Source: Imbricaverruca yamaguchii (lineage: Eukaryota; Arthropoda; Thecostraca; Neoverrucidae). Taken from it: a DNA stretch of 64,000 nt. The DNA is taken from contig JAOTOL010001144.1 of the NCBI GenBank assembly GCA_034440575.1, positions 186,001-250,000 of the forward strand. Reading direction: 5' to 3'. The notes beneath the pieces were generated by a model that was given only the letters and a program-made list of their open reading frames with translations, was not told the DNA's origin and did not search any database. Shown piece after piece: positions 12,645 through 23,845 of this stretch. Position 1 is the stretch's first letter, and every line of letters starts with the position of its first letter. A program made the position numbers and the translations under genes.

Positions 12645-13307
12645 CAGTGATATATTGTTGGTGAAATAGGGCGTAATATACCATTTTCTGAACACTGAAT
12701 AGACATCCATCCCAAAGTAGTATTGACATTATGGTTCTTGATATGTATTTATGAACCTTTCACGCGTCATTTCTGACAATACCTATCCTGTTAATAAGTG
12801 TCATGATCATGCTCATTATATTGGATAGTGATGCACGAACATCTTGTACCAAAATTCCAGGTGAAGAATTCACCTATGATGTGGCTTTTATACTAGGCTT
12901 ATGGTATGGTCCTTTGTACAATGCTAGTTGATAGCAGACGTATTGTTATCGTTGTCATTGTCATGGTCATCGCTATGACCATAGCAGAAACTATGCTATA
13001 GTCATCCCTATGACTAGTGACATCACTATACTAGTCATCCCTACGACTATACTAGTCATCCATATGACTATACTAGAGTCATCCCTATGACTATACTAGT
13101 CATCCCTATGACTATACTAGTCATCCATATGACTATACACTGCACAAAAAAAAAAAATTGTATACTTATCAGTACACTATCGTGTCAAAATTAAGGTTGA
13201 AGAATACAAAATACATTTTAAATAACCTTCTTTCCATGGCAAATTTCGACATCCTATGGTACTGATTTCGACATCTCACGCCTAAAAAAACTCTTATTCT
13301 AACACTG
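12645..13307. mobile_element. hAT-type MITE, copy 1 (663 bp, internally expanded)
   Basis: Termini are CAGTGATATATTG on the left and CTAACACTG on the right. They are flanked by 8-bp duplications CAACATCA (12637-12644) and CATCATCA (13308-13315), with 1 mismatch. The body aligns with the copies at 46845, 48311 and 31682. It carries no transposase frame. At 12958-13140 it has gained about eight 20-bp subrepeats of the type TCATCCCTATGACTATACTA, which explains the extra length. Confidence 0.85.
12958..13140. repeat. 20-21-bp subrepeats inside the MITE
   Basis: Repeats of TCATCCCTATGACTATACTA with variants TCATCCATATGAC and TCATCCCTACGAC. Confidence 0.9.
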
Positions 13308-13312
13308 CATCA

Positions 13313-13792
13313 TCACCACGGAGGAACACCGCCACCAGTAACATCACCGCGGAGGAACACCGCCACCGGGAACATCACCACAGAGGAACACCGCCACCGG
13401 GAACATCACCACAGAGGAACACCGCCACCGGTTTCCACAAGCCGGTAACATCACCGCATAGATACACCGCCGACGATTTCCATACACCGGTAACATCACG
13501 ATAGGGGAACACCGCCACGGGTAACATCACCGCAGAGGAACCCCGCCACCGGTAACATCACCACGGAGGAACACCGCCACCGGCAACATCACCGCCGAGG
13601 AACTCCGCCATCGGAAACATCACCGTATAAGTACACCGCCGCCGATTGCCATACACCCCGGTAACATCACCGCAGAGGAACACCGCCACCAGTAACATCG
13701 CCGCGGAGGAACACCGCCACCGGTAAGATTACCACGGAGGAACACCGACACCGGCAACATCACCGCAGAGGAACACCGCCACCGGTCGCCAT
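13313..13792. repeat. Minisatellite, about 31-bp unit, about 14 degenerate copies
   Basis: The unit contains GTAACATCACCGCGGAGGAA and CACCGCCACC. Variant longer units contain ATTTCCATACACC. The hAT MITE at 12645 lies inside its left edge. Confidence 0.93.
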
Positions 13793-13867
13793 GTCAGTAA
13801 CATCATCAGGCACATCGCCAGCACAGTTATCGCATCACTTTAAGGTCAACCGGCAGGCGCTGGTGCG

Positions 13868-13918
13868 TTACATTACATTACGTTACGTTACGTTACGTTA
13901 CGTTACGTTACGTTACGC
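13868..13918. repeat. (GTTAC)n microsatellite
   Basis: About ten 5-bp units GTTAC, the first ones reading ATTAC. It is not the arthropod telomere repeat TTAGG. Confidence 0.9.
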
Positions 13919-14222
13919 ACAGCTACAGCCGTCGGATGTGTGCGGTCGTAGTTCCCCATCAACGAGAGAAGGGCGGCAAACCTCCGATCCGCCACCGACC
14001 AGATCCAGACCGGCCCCAGTCACACGGCTTGACAGCCACTAGTGGTGTCAAACTTCCAACAAATTGGCTTCGGATTGACATGCAATTGTCGGTCCGACTC
14101 GGGGCGCTGGCTACCCGCCCCCTCCCACGGTGGCGGAGCTCACACTGACCCACGTGTGGTGGATGCCGAGTCCTCGATACAATCGATGCGCCCATCAACT
14201 ACAATAACTAGTTGAATACAAA

Positions 14223-14257
14223 GACATCGAACAAGTACAAAGTACTTGTTCGATGTC
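14223..14257. other. Perfect 16-bp inverted repeat with 3-nt loop
   Basis: GACATCGAACAAGTAC (14223-14238), loop AAA, then GTACTTGTTCGATGTC (14242-14257). No terminator role applies in a eukaryote. It could be a small foldback or a transposon junction. Confidence 0.9.
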
Positions 14258-14659
14258 CATGAAAATCACGCTGCCAGATCACACGCACTGTCCATAACAA
14301 ACGAATATACTACAGAAGTGAGAAGAAAGGCAAACGAATAAGCAAGTTCAAAAACAACGCTAACAAGAAGCCCAGTTTGTGCGCCGAACTTCCTACTACT
14401 GCAAGTGAGGCTGGCGGAGATTCCTCACAGTTCGCCGGTGTGTCGGCCGCTACTGACAGGTAAAACACAATCCAGCACAGTCAGCCATAGCATCCCAACA
14501 CAACTAAATACGGCCCGGTAGCACGGGCCACGAGTGTCATCCTGCTGAGGTGTGTGGCTGGAAGTGGAGTGAGCGGGAGATGGCGCAATGGAGCGATCGA
14601 CCCACCGAGTGGCTGACAGTAGTGGGCCGCTGCGGAGGACGCCACTTACGTCGCTGCTG

Positions 14660-14892
14660 ACTACGATCGCAGGCGCACTCGCGCTCAGTCGTCCTCGCGG
14701 CCCTATTGTTCAGGAGCCGGTCAAAGATCAGAATCCACTCCTGATCTAGGTCCCACAGCTGGCTGGGAGCGCAGTACCGGCCAGTCTTGTCGGCCACACT
14801 CGGCGACCGATGCTCGGCGCCGCCTCCGCCTCCGGCCGACTCGTCCAGCACGACACCCTCGTCAGCGAGGTGCACCGGCATCACAACACGGT
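14660..14892 (-). other. Possible coding exon, unidentified
   Basis: A minus frame starting MPVHLADEGVVLDESAGG continues through GAEHRSPSVADKTGRYC, QLWDLDQEWILIFDRLL and ERECACDRSQQR. It then reaches a consensus donor C|GTAAGT at about 14657. The segment is compositionally protein-like and unrelated to the flanking arrays. Its 5' part lies in a threefold 66-74-bp tandem duplication (14818-15030) whose other two copies carry early stops. I do not recognise a family and it does not fit the next CLASP exon. It could be chance. Confidence 0.2.
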
Positions 14893-15344
14893 TGGCTCGT
14901 CCGACTCGCTCGGCTCTTGCGGCACGACACGCCGGCCGGCGAGGTACACCGGCATCACAGCACGTCCGATTCGCTCGGCTCTTGCAGCACGACACGCCGG
15001 TTGGCGAGGTACGCCAGCATGGCAGCAGGACCGCGCGACGCGCCGTCGGGTGGTCGACTGCGGCGGCGGTGGCGGCGGCGACAGCGGCACGCCGCACCAC
15101 TGCTCCAGAGACACACAGGTCACATGCTTACTGACCTACCATCTCACCGCCGGGCATGACCGACATATGCCTCAGCAAACAGGGCCGGGCGAAGGCTGCG
15201 AGTCGAACTGTATCACTCATGACGCTGGTCAACGACAGGCCAGCACGACCGGGTCATCCTGTCGTCACCGACGTCCGCTCTGTTCGGCACATCGCGTAAG
15301 CAAGCGACGGCCGGCCGCCGGGTGGTTACCCGCTGATGCCGCGA

Positions 15345-17030
15345 CTGGATGATCTGATGATGCGGCTGACCGCCGGATGGTCTGATGACGCGGCTGACCG
15401 CCGGATGGTCTGATGACGTGGCTGGCCGCCGGGTGGTCTGATGACGTGGCTGACCGCCGGATGGTCTGATGATGCGGCTGACCGCCGGATGGTCTGATGA
15501 CGCGGCTGACCGCCGGATGGTCTGATGACGTGTTTGGCCGCCGGATGGTCTGATGACGTGTTTGGCCGCCGGATGGTCTGATGATGCGGCTGACCGCCGG
15601 ATGGTCTGATGATGCGGCTGGCCGCCGGATGGTCTGATGACGTGGCTGACCGCCGGATGGTCTGATGACGTGTCTGACCGCCGGATGGTCTGATGACGTG
15701 TTTGGCCGCCGGATGGTCTGATGATGCGGCTGGCCGCCGGATGATCTGATGATGCGGCTGACCGCCGGATGGTCTGATGACGCGGCTGGCCGCCGAATGG
15801 TCTGATGACGTGTCTGGCCGCCGAATGGTCTGACGACGTGGCTGGGCGTCGGGTGGTCTGATGACGTGGCTGACCGCCGGGTGGTCTGATGACGTGGCTG
15901 ACCGCCGGATGGTCTTCTGATGACGTGGCTGGGCGTCGGATGGTCTGATGACGTGGCTGGGCGTCGGGTGATCTGATGACGTGGCTGACCGCCGGGTGGT
16001 CTGATGACGTGGCTGACCGCCGGATGGTCTGATGACGTGTCTGGCCGCCGAATGGTCTGATGACGTGGCTGGGCGTCGGGTGGTCTGATGACGTGGCTGA
16101 CCGCCGGATGGTCTGATGACGTGGCTGGCCGCCGGATGGTCTGATGATGCGGCTGGCCGCCGGATGATCTGATGATGCGGCTGACCGCCGGATGGTCTGA
16201 TGACTCGGCTGACCGCCGGATGGTCTGATGACGTGGCTGGGCGTCGGGTGGTCTGATGACGCGGCTGACCGCCGGATGGTCTGATGACGTGGCTGACCGC
16301 CGGATGGTCTGATGACGTGTCTGGCCGCCGAATGGTCTGGACGTGGCTGGGGTCGGGTGGTCGATGACGTGGCTGACCGCCGGGTGGTCTGATGACGTGG
16401 CTGACCGCCGGGTGGTCTGATGACGTGGCTGACCGCCGGATGGTCTTCTGATGACGTGGCTGGGCGTCGGATGGTCTGATGACGTGGCTGGGCGTCGAGT
16501 GATCTGATGACGTGGCTGACCGCCGGGTGGTCTGATGACGTGGCTGACCGCCGGATGGTCTGATGACGTGTCTGGCCGCCGGATGGTCTGATGACGTGGC
16601 TGGGCGTCGGGTGGTCTGATGACGTGGCTGACCGCCGGATGGTCTGATGACGTGGCTGACCGCCGGATGGTCTGATGATGAGGCTGGCCGTCGGATGGTC
16701 TGATGACGCGGCTGGCCGCCGGATGGTCTGATGACGTGTCTGGCCGTCGGATGGTCTGATGATGCGGCTGGCCGCCGGATGGTCTGATGACGTGGCTGAC
16801 CGTCCGATGGTCTGATGACGTGGCTGGGCGTCAGATGGTCTGATGACGTGGCTGGCCGCCGGATGGTCTGATGACGTGTCTGGCCGCCGGATGGTCTGAT
16901 GATGTGGCTGACCGCCGGATGGTCTGATGACGTGGCTGGCCGTCGGATGGTCTGATGACGTGGCTGACCGTCCGATGGTCTGATGACGTGGCTGACCGTC
17001 CGATGGTCTGATGACGTGGCTGGGCGCTGC
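15345..17030. repeat. Minisatellite, 28-bp unit, about 60 copies
   Basis: The unit contains GATGACGTGGCTGACCGCCG and GATGGTCT. Variants (GCGGCTG, GTGTCTG, GGGCGTCGG) form mixed higher-order blocks. The segments near 15830-16100 and 16320-16640 are similar in variant order. All three minus frames lack stops, so the 638-codon frame simply cycles through them with an 84-nt period. Confidence 0.97.
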
Positions 17031-17039
17031 GCGCTGCTC

Positions 17040-18430
17040 TGGCCGGACGCGCCCAGACCTGAGGTCCGTTATCCGTGATGACTGTCGGCGCGCGTGTTTG
17101 CAATTGACGGAGCGCACGTCAGCACCCACCAGGCGTGGCTAGGGAGAGCGCCAGCCACGGGTCACAGGAGCCACCGCCGTCACAGCAGACACTGCTCGGT
17201 GGTGCAGATCAGCTGAGACTGCGCTTCTACTGCGTCTTGCAGCAATAATCGCGCTTTACAGCAATTAACATGCCCACACATCTTTGAAATACTTGGATCA
17301 TCAAATTATTCAACGTGTATGCCAAACTTGTCGGCTGGAATGCTGAAGTGTGCCGCACAAGATGCATGATGATTTCAAAAGCCCGCCGGCCGTGACCGGG
17401 CTTTGTGTCCTTACATCTGCCACCTCTGGTCTCCACCACCACGATCGCCTCATTCTCACGCCCACGCCAGCTTCATGACAGGTCAGAGCTGCAATTGCGC
17501 TACTCTCTCACTATGCGTTACCCCGCATTGTCCGACCGAGCTGTCACTTCGTATACGTTAACGTGGGCCAAAGGCACCATCAATCATTAGTTTTCCCACT
17601 CCCCAAACTAAATAGAAGCTTAACCATTGGGCCCATGGGAGTACACCAGATACAAATGATATTACAGGAAGCTCCGACCGTCAAAAAGATAGTTTTGCCC
17701 GAAATCAATATCACGAAATGACGCCAATGCCGAAAATTATCATTAACCAATGCCGTCTGCAATTAGTTATTTGGACTTTGGGGCGCACCGACTGTACCGG
17801 TCATATAGTGTCGTCTGTATTGTTCCACACGACTTGCTTCCATTGCTCAGTTTCCGGCGTCGATTTCACTCCATCAGACCGCAGACGTGACCGACCAGCG
17901 TTCCCCGGCAGTTAGTTATGATGGCGCGCTCATACATGCTGCCTGGCCAGACACGGCACGTAGCACTCTCTGAGTCTAAACCAGGGCATCCTCTAATATG
18001 ATAATTAACTAGATGGGATGGGTCCTACCTAGTGCCGTGAAATCCTACCTAGTGGGACGAAAAATTCCACCAAGTCAAAGGGAGATTCAATGGAAAAAGC
18101 AGGAAAAAAGCGTCCGTATAGTTCTAGTAGCGCAAGTCTTTTTTCCTTAGAGCGGTGTATTTTTGTCAATAAAAATGATAGCATGTTTTATAGCACCTAT
18201 ACTGAGAATTCAAGTGAGTAGGAAGGTTGAAATGCGAAATGTTTCTGCAAAACATGCATGCTACAGCAATGGGCTTTTACGCACATCACAAGAGGAGCGG
18301 GGAGCCACGAGCCAGGCTGCATGGGATGAGTGACGAGAGCTAGATTGATTCATTGTCATAGTCTTTTCTTCGATGTTGCTAAAATTAAGGCACATGAAGC
18401 TTTTTCCTCACATCAGCCCCAAGACGGGCC
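17040..18430. other. Unassigned sequence
   Basis: Only short frames. At 17227-17442 a 71-codon minus frame was considered as a CLASP TOG2 exon and not accepted. Nothing else is recognised. Confidence 0.35.
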
Positions 18431-18811
18431 CGGGATATTGCGTTGAAGCCTCAAAAGTTCGCTCATGGACTCACGAAAATCGCACTAAGGACTCGATAGG
18501 TCCTATCGGGACCAAAAACAAATGAAACCGGGGCGACGAAAAAACAGTTCGTACAAGAAAAATCACACTGGGGCCCCAGCAATTGCGCCGAAAGCCCCCA
18601 AAATGTACTAGGCCCCCAAAAACGTCACGGCAGCTACACCACGCAAAAATGACGCCGGGGCCCCAAGAAATCGGACTGAGACTCCCAAAAATGCGGGTCT
18701 CAGTCTATGAAAATCGCACTAGGGTACAGAAAGTCGCGCAGGGTCCACAAAAGTCGCAGCTGTCGCACAAAATTAACCCGCGTCGTCTTCCCTGTCAAAT
18801 CCTGACACTCC
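18430..18811. repeat. Degenerate short-period GC/A-run repeat, left part
   Basis: Repeated blocks of the type GGGGCCCCAAAAATCGC with a spacing of about 20-30 bp, highly diverged. The pattern resumes at 19840. Confidence 0.7.
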
Positions 18812-19440
18812 GTCTCGGGGGGGGGGGGCGGTTGAAGACCCCCTCTAAAATAAAAACTAAGCATCGCACGAACACGAAAGAGGTGTCATCGGAAAGCGCT
18901 CGACGAGTAGGGTCCGGGTCCACCCTCCAAAACAATTTCCCCCCAAAAGTGACGTCACCAGGGGGCTAGACTCACGACTTTTCACGACTTACATTATGTT
19001 TTTTACTCTGGGGAGTTCATTTTGGGGATACATGAAGAAACAAAATTTATTTGGAATGAGAAAAGGACAGCGAAATCGACCAGGGTTATCATTTTCTTGA
19101 CCTCCCAAAAATTCAAATTTTTATTTTTAATTCCAAAATTTTGAGTTTTCAAGTTTTCCTCAATTTTACTTTTCCAATGGGTAGAGCATACCGAGAAACG
19201 TTGTTGGAAGTCAACTTGCCCTAAAAAAATGCTTACTTTAGCCAGAATCCTGTATTTGAACTGCAATTTGGCAAATACGCAAAATGTATATGTAGTCAAA
19301 AACGAAAAAAAGAGAAAATCCACTCGTACATTTTGTTGCATCCGTAAAGATAAGCAAACGCTGAAAGTTTCATTAAAATATCTGTATCCGTTAAAGCGCG
19401 ACGACTGGTTGAACACTTCTGGAGGTGACATCACTTGACC
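18812..19440. repeat. Interspersed repeat family 2, copy 1 (about 600 bp)
   Basis: From GTCTCGGGG to GACATCACTTGACC this aligns along its length with 63388-64000. Shared blocks include GCGCTCGACGAGTA, AAAGTGACGTCAC, GGAGTTCATTTTGGG, CTTACTTTAGCCAGAATC and GATAAGCAAACGCTGAAAGT. No conserved protein is visible in either copy, so it is likely a non-autonomous element or untranslated part of a larger one. Confidence 0.88.
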
Positions 19441-19839
19441 TTGACTAACTCGTTGACCCTAGATCACCTGACCTAAATATTTTGAATCAGCATGTCAAAT
19501 TGATGTGGGAAAAGGTATGCCAAATTTGGGCGCGCTGCCGTGCGCCGTTCGTCCGCTACCCGCGAAAAACCTGAGGGGTGCGGTTGAAGGGTTAAATTCT
19601 TACCCAGAGTATAACTCCGCGGTCTCACAAATCGAATCAATGAATCCCAGAAACCTTCGTGCCCCGGAAAAACTTGCCAAGTCATGGAAAAAATGGAACC
19701 GGGAGCCCGAAGAACCGTACAGGGATCCAAAAATATCACGCAGGGACATTGAAAAACATAAAACACTACACCCACACCCACCCCGCAAAAAAATAACATC
19801 GCGACTAGATCGAATCGACTAGAGCACCGGAAAATGAAA

Positions 19840-20900
19840 AACATGTTCCGAAAGAAAATTCGCCGAAGAAAACTTCTACTCTGATGGGTGCCATGGGCTC
19901 AAAAAACTCGATGAGCAACCGAAATGGCGTACCAAGGATGAAAATTCCCTACCTCCATCCTGAGTGGGATGGGCTCCCAAGAATCGCGCTGGTGTCCAAA
20001 AAGAATGGCATCGGGGTCCTCCAAATTCGCGTAGGGGTTACCAAAAATAAAAAATAAAGAAGGCCACAGAAATATCGGGCCGGGGTCTTAAAATTTTGTA
20101 CCAGGGCCCGCTAAAATCGTGCTGGGGCCCCAGGTAAGTGCAACGCACCCCAGGAACTTCTGTCGGTCCTCCAAATATCGCCTTCGGAACCCAAAATTAT
20201 CGTCGGTAGTCATAAAAAAAATTGCGTCGGGGCATCAAAAACTCCCGTCGGGGCTTGAAAAAAAAATGGCGTTGGTGGCCCCAATAAACACAGCGCAACC
20301 TCAAAAATCTGACAGGAACACGAAAAAAATGAAGCCGAAGGCCACCAAAATTATGAGTGATAATAAAATTAACTTATAAACCAGGAAAATCGCTCTGGAG
20401 CCCCGAAGCTCGCACCAAATACGAATTATGAAGAAAAAAATTATGCACGACCCCCCTAAAACAACGTACTGGAGGTCGGAAAGACGGCGGGACATAAAAA
20501 TATGGCGCCGGGTACTCTAAAAAATCGGACCGAGATTCGGACATGAAAAATCTAGAAGAGGTCGCCAAAAATCGCGTCGAGCGCAGAGTACTGACGTCGG
20601 GTCCGTAGAACTACACACCTGTACACGAAATATCGCACCGGGACCTCCAAAGTCGTGCTGGGCCTCACAAATGCTGTAAGGCGACACAAATAAGCACAGC
20701 AGGACCTTAAGGGCACAACGGGAAGCCGAAAGGGCACCGGGTCCTCCAAAGCGCACAGACTCTCGCAAAAAGCGGTAGGGTCTTATAACATGCGTTGCAT
20801 CCCTAAATAAACACACCGGGAGCTCTAAAAACACGCCGGAGGCCCTCAAAACATACCAGGGCAATGAGAACGCATGAGGGCTCAAACATAAACTGGGATC
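19840..20900. repeat. Degenerate short-period GC/A-run repeat, right part
   Basis: Dozens of diverged blocks such as GGGGCCCC or GGGTCC followed by AAAAATCGC. Open frames here reflect composition only. Confidence 0.7.
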
Positions 20901-20904
20901 GCAA

Positions 20905-21370
20905 AAAACAACATTTAACATAACGAATAGTTTTCCGAAATCAACATCTCTGCGCTCAGGACTTTCTCTATAATTGTACTTCTTTCTATCAGCCCGGGAC
21001 CTCTTCCAAGGGCGTAGCCAAGAGGGCAGGAGTGGATCCATGATTTTTCATGGAAGGGGAATGTCCGGAGCTACTGGATAAGTCTCTAGGTGTGCATTCA
21101 GCTGAAAATTTAGGGAGGGTCGTACTCGATGGTCTTGGAAGGGAGACTTCGGCTGAAAATTCCAGGGAGGGCACTCAACAATTCTAAGACGCATAATTTC
21201 ATCTAGATGGGTGCTTTTAGGTGAAAAAAGAAGTGCTGCACTCGAGCTTCACTGTAGGTCCACTTCCCTGGTAAGATGGGCGACACCTTGCCATGCAAGG
21301 GGATGAACGGCAAGGACACGGCAGGTCGCAGTGCAAGCTTAATGGGGAATAGATGAGGTTTTTGCTGACA

Positions 21371-21372
<2 letters not shown>
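20905..21372. other. Unassigned; short duplicated motif
   Basis: Two partial copies of GCTGAAAATT...AGGGAGGG occur at 21101 and 21151. Otherwise nothing is recognised. Confidence 0.35.

Positions 21373-21373
<1 letters not shown>

Positions 21374-21446
<73 letters not shown>
21374..21446. repeat. (TA)n microsatellite
   Basis: About 73 bp of uninterrupted TA after CATGCA. Confidence 0.97.
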
Positions 21447-21447
<1 letters not shown>

Positions 21448-21540
21448 CAAGCAAAGTTTTTTCCTTCATATATGAATACATCATTTGAAAATGTTAGTCA
21501 TCTTCACCACCTAGAACGCCCCAGCATTACATCAACAACA

Positions 21541-21853
21541 CTACGCAGCACCTATCAGCGCCTCAGCTTTGCCTATATGCGGCGCCGCCGACGGGACTGT
21601 TTTGAAAAGTCGAGTTGTCTGTCTAGTTGTATATAGAGGTCAATTGAAAAAGCATTCCCCTAAAACGCTGCATTGCGTGATGGTGGTCGGTGGTCGTCTA
21701 ATTTACAGCCTAAACGAAACTGCTAAAATAACAGCTGAACAAGGTTCTAAAAGAACAGACGCGATAGTATAACATTTAGGAAGTTAGTTGAACTGAAAAT
21801 ATTCCCATTTTAACATACAAAACACCATTAAAACGGCCCGAAAGGTGCTCCTC
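21541..21853. repeat. Interspersed repeat family 1, copy 2
   Basis: Same orientation as 5704-6012 and alignable over the whole length. See that entry for shared blocks. Confidence 0.85.
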
Positions 21854-21998
21854 AGATGACGTCATTTGTATCTATCAAGGCGACACGCAGGAAGGCACGG
21901 GGATGACAACGGCCTGGGAGAGAGTTTGAGCCAAGCACAACAGCTGAAGATTGGCTAAACCCATCCTGCCATCTGGCGTCAAAGTCGCCCACTACAAC

Positions 21999-22142
21999 CG
22001 TCTGCAGCGCCACCAGATGCCTTGGAACGCACGCTACCGGTCCGGCTCCACCCGACTCCCACGCTCCGCCATGCAGGAGCTAGCCCATCTGTTTCGTTGC
22101 GCGCATCTGGACGCCAAACGGAGGCGCGCCGGGTCATTGCAC
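21999..22142 (-). CDS. CLASP: Probable CLASP exon E (basic Ser/Arg-rich linker after TOG1)
   Basis: This 144-bp candidate follows exon D after a 329-bp intron. With acceptor CTGCCCGAG|GT its first two bases complete a Gly codon begun by exon D, and the frame stays open for 47 codons. The translation is basic and Ser/Gly/Ala-rich (AMTRRASVWRP..., SRTGSVRSKASGGAAD). That is what CLASP proteins have between TOG1 and the conserved acidic start of TOG2. The proposed donor G|GTTGTA is weak, and an in-frame stop follows 5 codons later, so the 3' boundary is uncertain. Linker sequence is poorly conserved, so this rests on phase, distance and composition rather than strict homology. Confidence 0.5.
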
Positions 22143-22471
22143 CTCGGGCAGCAAACGAAGCGCCGACAAACACTACCACGGAAGTGTTTTACGGCACCGG
22201 GTTCAGCAAGCACCGACACCCCCATCCGAGGTCTGCTCGGAACGAAACGACACCGCGTGTTCAACAATTGCGTGGATGGTTTTGAGCCGGTCGGCAAAGG
22301 TTGATTCATTGGTGCTACAGCAGGTTGGTCATGTCCTTGAGCCCACACTAGGGATAGCATCTCGGGCCGAGCCGATGTCAGCCGGCCGGCCGCCGCCGCG
22401 ACCGGGCACGCTCTGTTGGGCGTACAAAGGCAGCCATCGCAGTCGGGCGACGCGGCCTGCTCAGTACTCAC

Positions 22472-22560
22472 CCTGTGCCGGCGTGGGCGCCATTATCGCC
22501 GTGGGCATCATCTGACCGGCCTCTTTCACCTGGTCGAACGTGGTCATCAGCGGAGCTAAC
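22472..22560 (-). CDS. CLASP: CLASP exon D (end of TOG1)
   Basis: This 89-bp exon encodes LAPLMTTFDQVKEAGQMM followed by PTAIMAPTPAQ. It matches the end of CLASP TOG1, where the family has L--L--KFDEV--SGNM before the Ser/Arg-rich linker. The acceptor is CTTGCAG and the donor G|GTGAGT. Phase 1 at both ends agrees with exon C before it. The intron to exon C is about 10.1 kb and holds SINE copies, the GA/GTGA tract, 34- and 25-bp minisatellites and a hAT MITE. It was identified by splice phase and family match, because the exon is too short to stand out as an open frame. Confidence 0.85.
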
Positions 22561-22564
22561 CTGC

Positions 22565-23115
22565 AAGGCCGGGCACGTGACGTTAGAGACCAGCCTCCGG
22601 CTGCTCTGCTTTGTCCACAGATCGGAAGAGCGGGGACCAACTGCAGGCACTAACGTCCGACACTGCCGAGGCCAGTGTGTCGAGAGAACCAGAGCTGTTA
22701 ACATACACCATCTGTCGGCCAGTGACTAGACCGCGGCAGCATAGTGCCGACCGCAGCCGGCCACTTCACACATACTAGTTTTCCCCAGTTATCGCGACAC
22801 TAATCGAAAGGGTTTCAATTCATCGCGACAAATTTATCGGCGTGTCGCGATAAATGTGTTCATCTTGAAACCTAGAAAAGTATTGATAGCAAAAAGCGGC
22901 GTAACACTTGTGTGTTCCAACACATCTGCGACTCTATGTGTGCGTGTCGCCCCCGAACACATGCGTGGATGGCCCGACACTTGCATGGTATAAAACGCCA
23001 TCGCAAAACACGTTTACTGGGTGGCCGAATCTAGGGGCGCATCGACTGCGCCTGTTATGCAGCTTAACTGCGTTGCAGTGGTAGGGCGAAAACCTCCAGT
23101 TTGATCGTCCTCGTC
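22565..23115. other. CLASP intron sequence, with inverted TATCGCGACA motifs
   Basis: TATCGCGACA at 22790-22799, CATCGCGACA at 22821-22830 and TGTCGCGATA at 22843-22852 form a small inverted set. Nothing else is recognised. Confidence 0.5.
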
Positions 23116-23116
23116 A

Positions 23117-23171
23117 GCTAGTTATTAGGGCTATAGAGCACATGGACCTCAAAATTCATGTAGCGCCCATG
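23117..23171 (-). repeat. Ultra-short retroposon, 55 bp, with target duplication
   Basis: Diverged copy of the GTTAGTTATT...GCGCCCAT unit, flanked by GATCGTCCTCGTCA (23103-23116) and GATCGCCATCGTCA (23172-23185), 12 of 14 identical. Confidence 0.75.
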
Positions 23172-23189
23172 GATCGCCATCGTCAAAGT

Positions 23190-23845
23190 ATATCAATTGC
23201 TTAAGCAGTAGGTGCATGGCAGGACGTTGGGGATTGTTTTTTTTTTGGCCCTAATAGTATCACTGGCAAGAGCCCCCGCTGTTAATTCCTGAACACGATA
23301 CCCTGAGTTCAGGTGCCGGAACAGGTTTGGGGTTTTATTCCACCAACCTTCTGGTTCATATCCATGTGTATTATGAAATAGGATGGCGCTGGTCTATAAA
23401 TCACACCTTCCTTACGGATGTCTATAGGGCATTTGACCTCTCCAATATTTGTGAGATTTGGCATGCGGTTGATGGGCGTTGAGTGGAAATAATGCCATCT
23501 AAAATATTGTATGTCGTCCCAACAATTTTCGAATGTTAAGAATATAAACGCGCCTACACCTGTAGGACAGCTAGTGTCCTGCCACGGTCGTCGGAATGGG
23601 TGGGACGGACTTTCATTTTGGGCCCTCAGAGTTCTGAACCTCATCATCGTCGACACCCTCACTCACTTTTAATCTTCTGTGTGACGCACATATAGCATCG
23701 CGATAGGGAGCCACCAGCCCCCAAAACGGAAGTGAATCCATTTCTATTGCTATAGCTTTGTACCTTGTGCTCAGTGGGCTCATGTCGCAAAAGCATGATC
23801 TCGTTTCGGCTCTATTTAATGTGGGCCCATCACGTCCCACCGCAA
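23190..23845. other. CLASP intron, unassigned
   Basis: Short frames only, none recognised. Confidence 0.35.

Noticed and set aside
13868..13918. Telomeric repeat
   Set aside because: The unit is GTTAC, not TTAGG or TTAGGG, and the tract is only about 50 bp.
15213..17129. 638-codon repeat protein on the minus strand
   Set aside because: The frame is explained by a 28-bp unit without stops in any frame. No promoter, splice or homology support.
17227..17442. CLASP TOG2 exon
   Set aside because: HLVRHTSAF looked like the I-RHTH-P segment of TOG2, but the surrounding residues do not align and no splice sites in the right phase were found.
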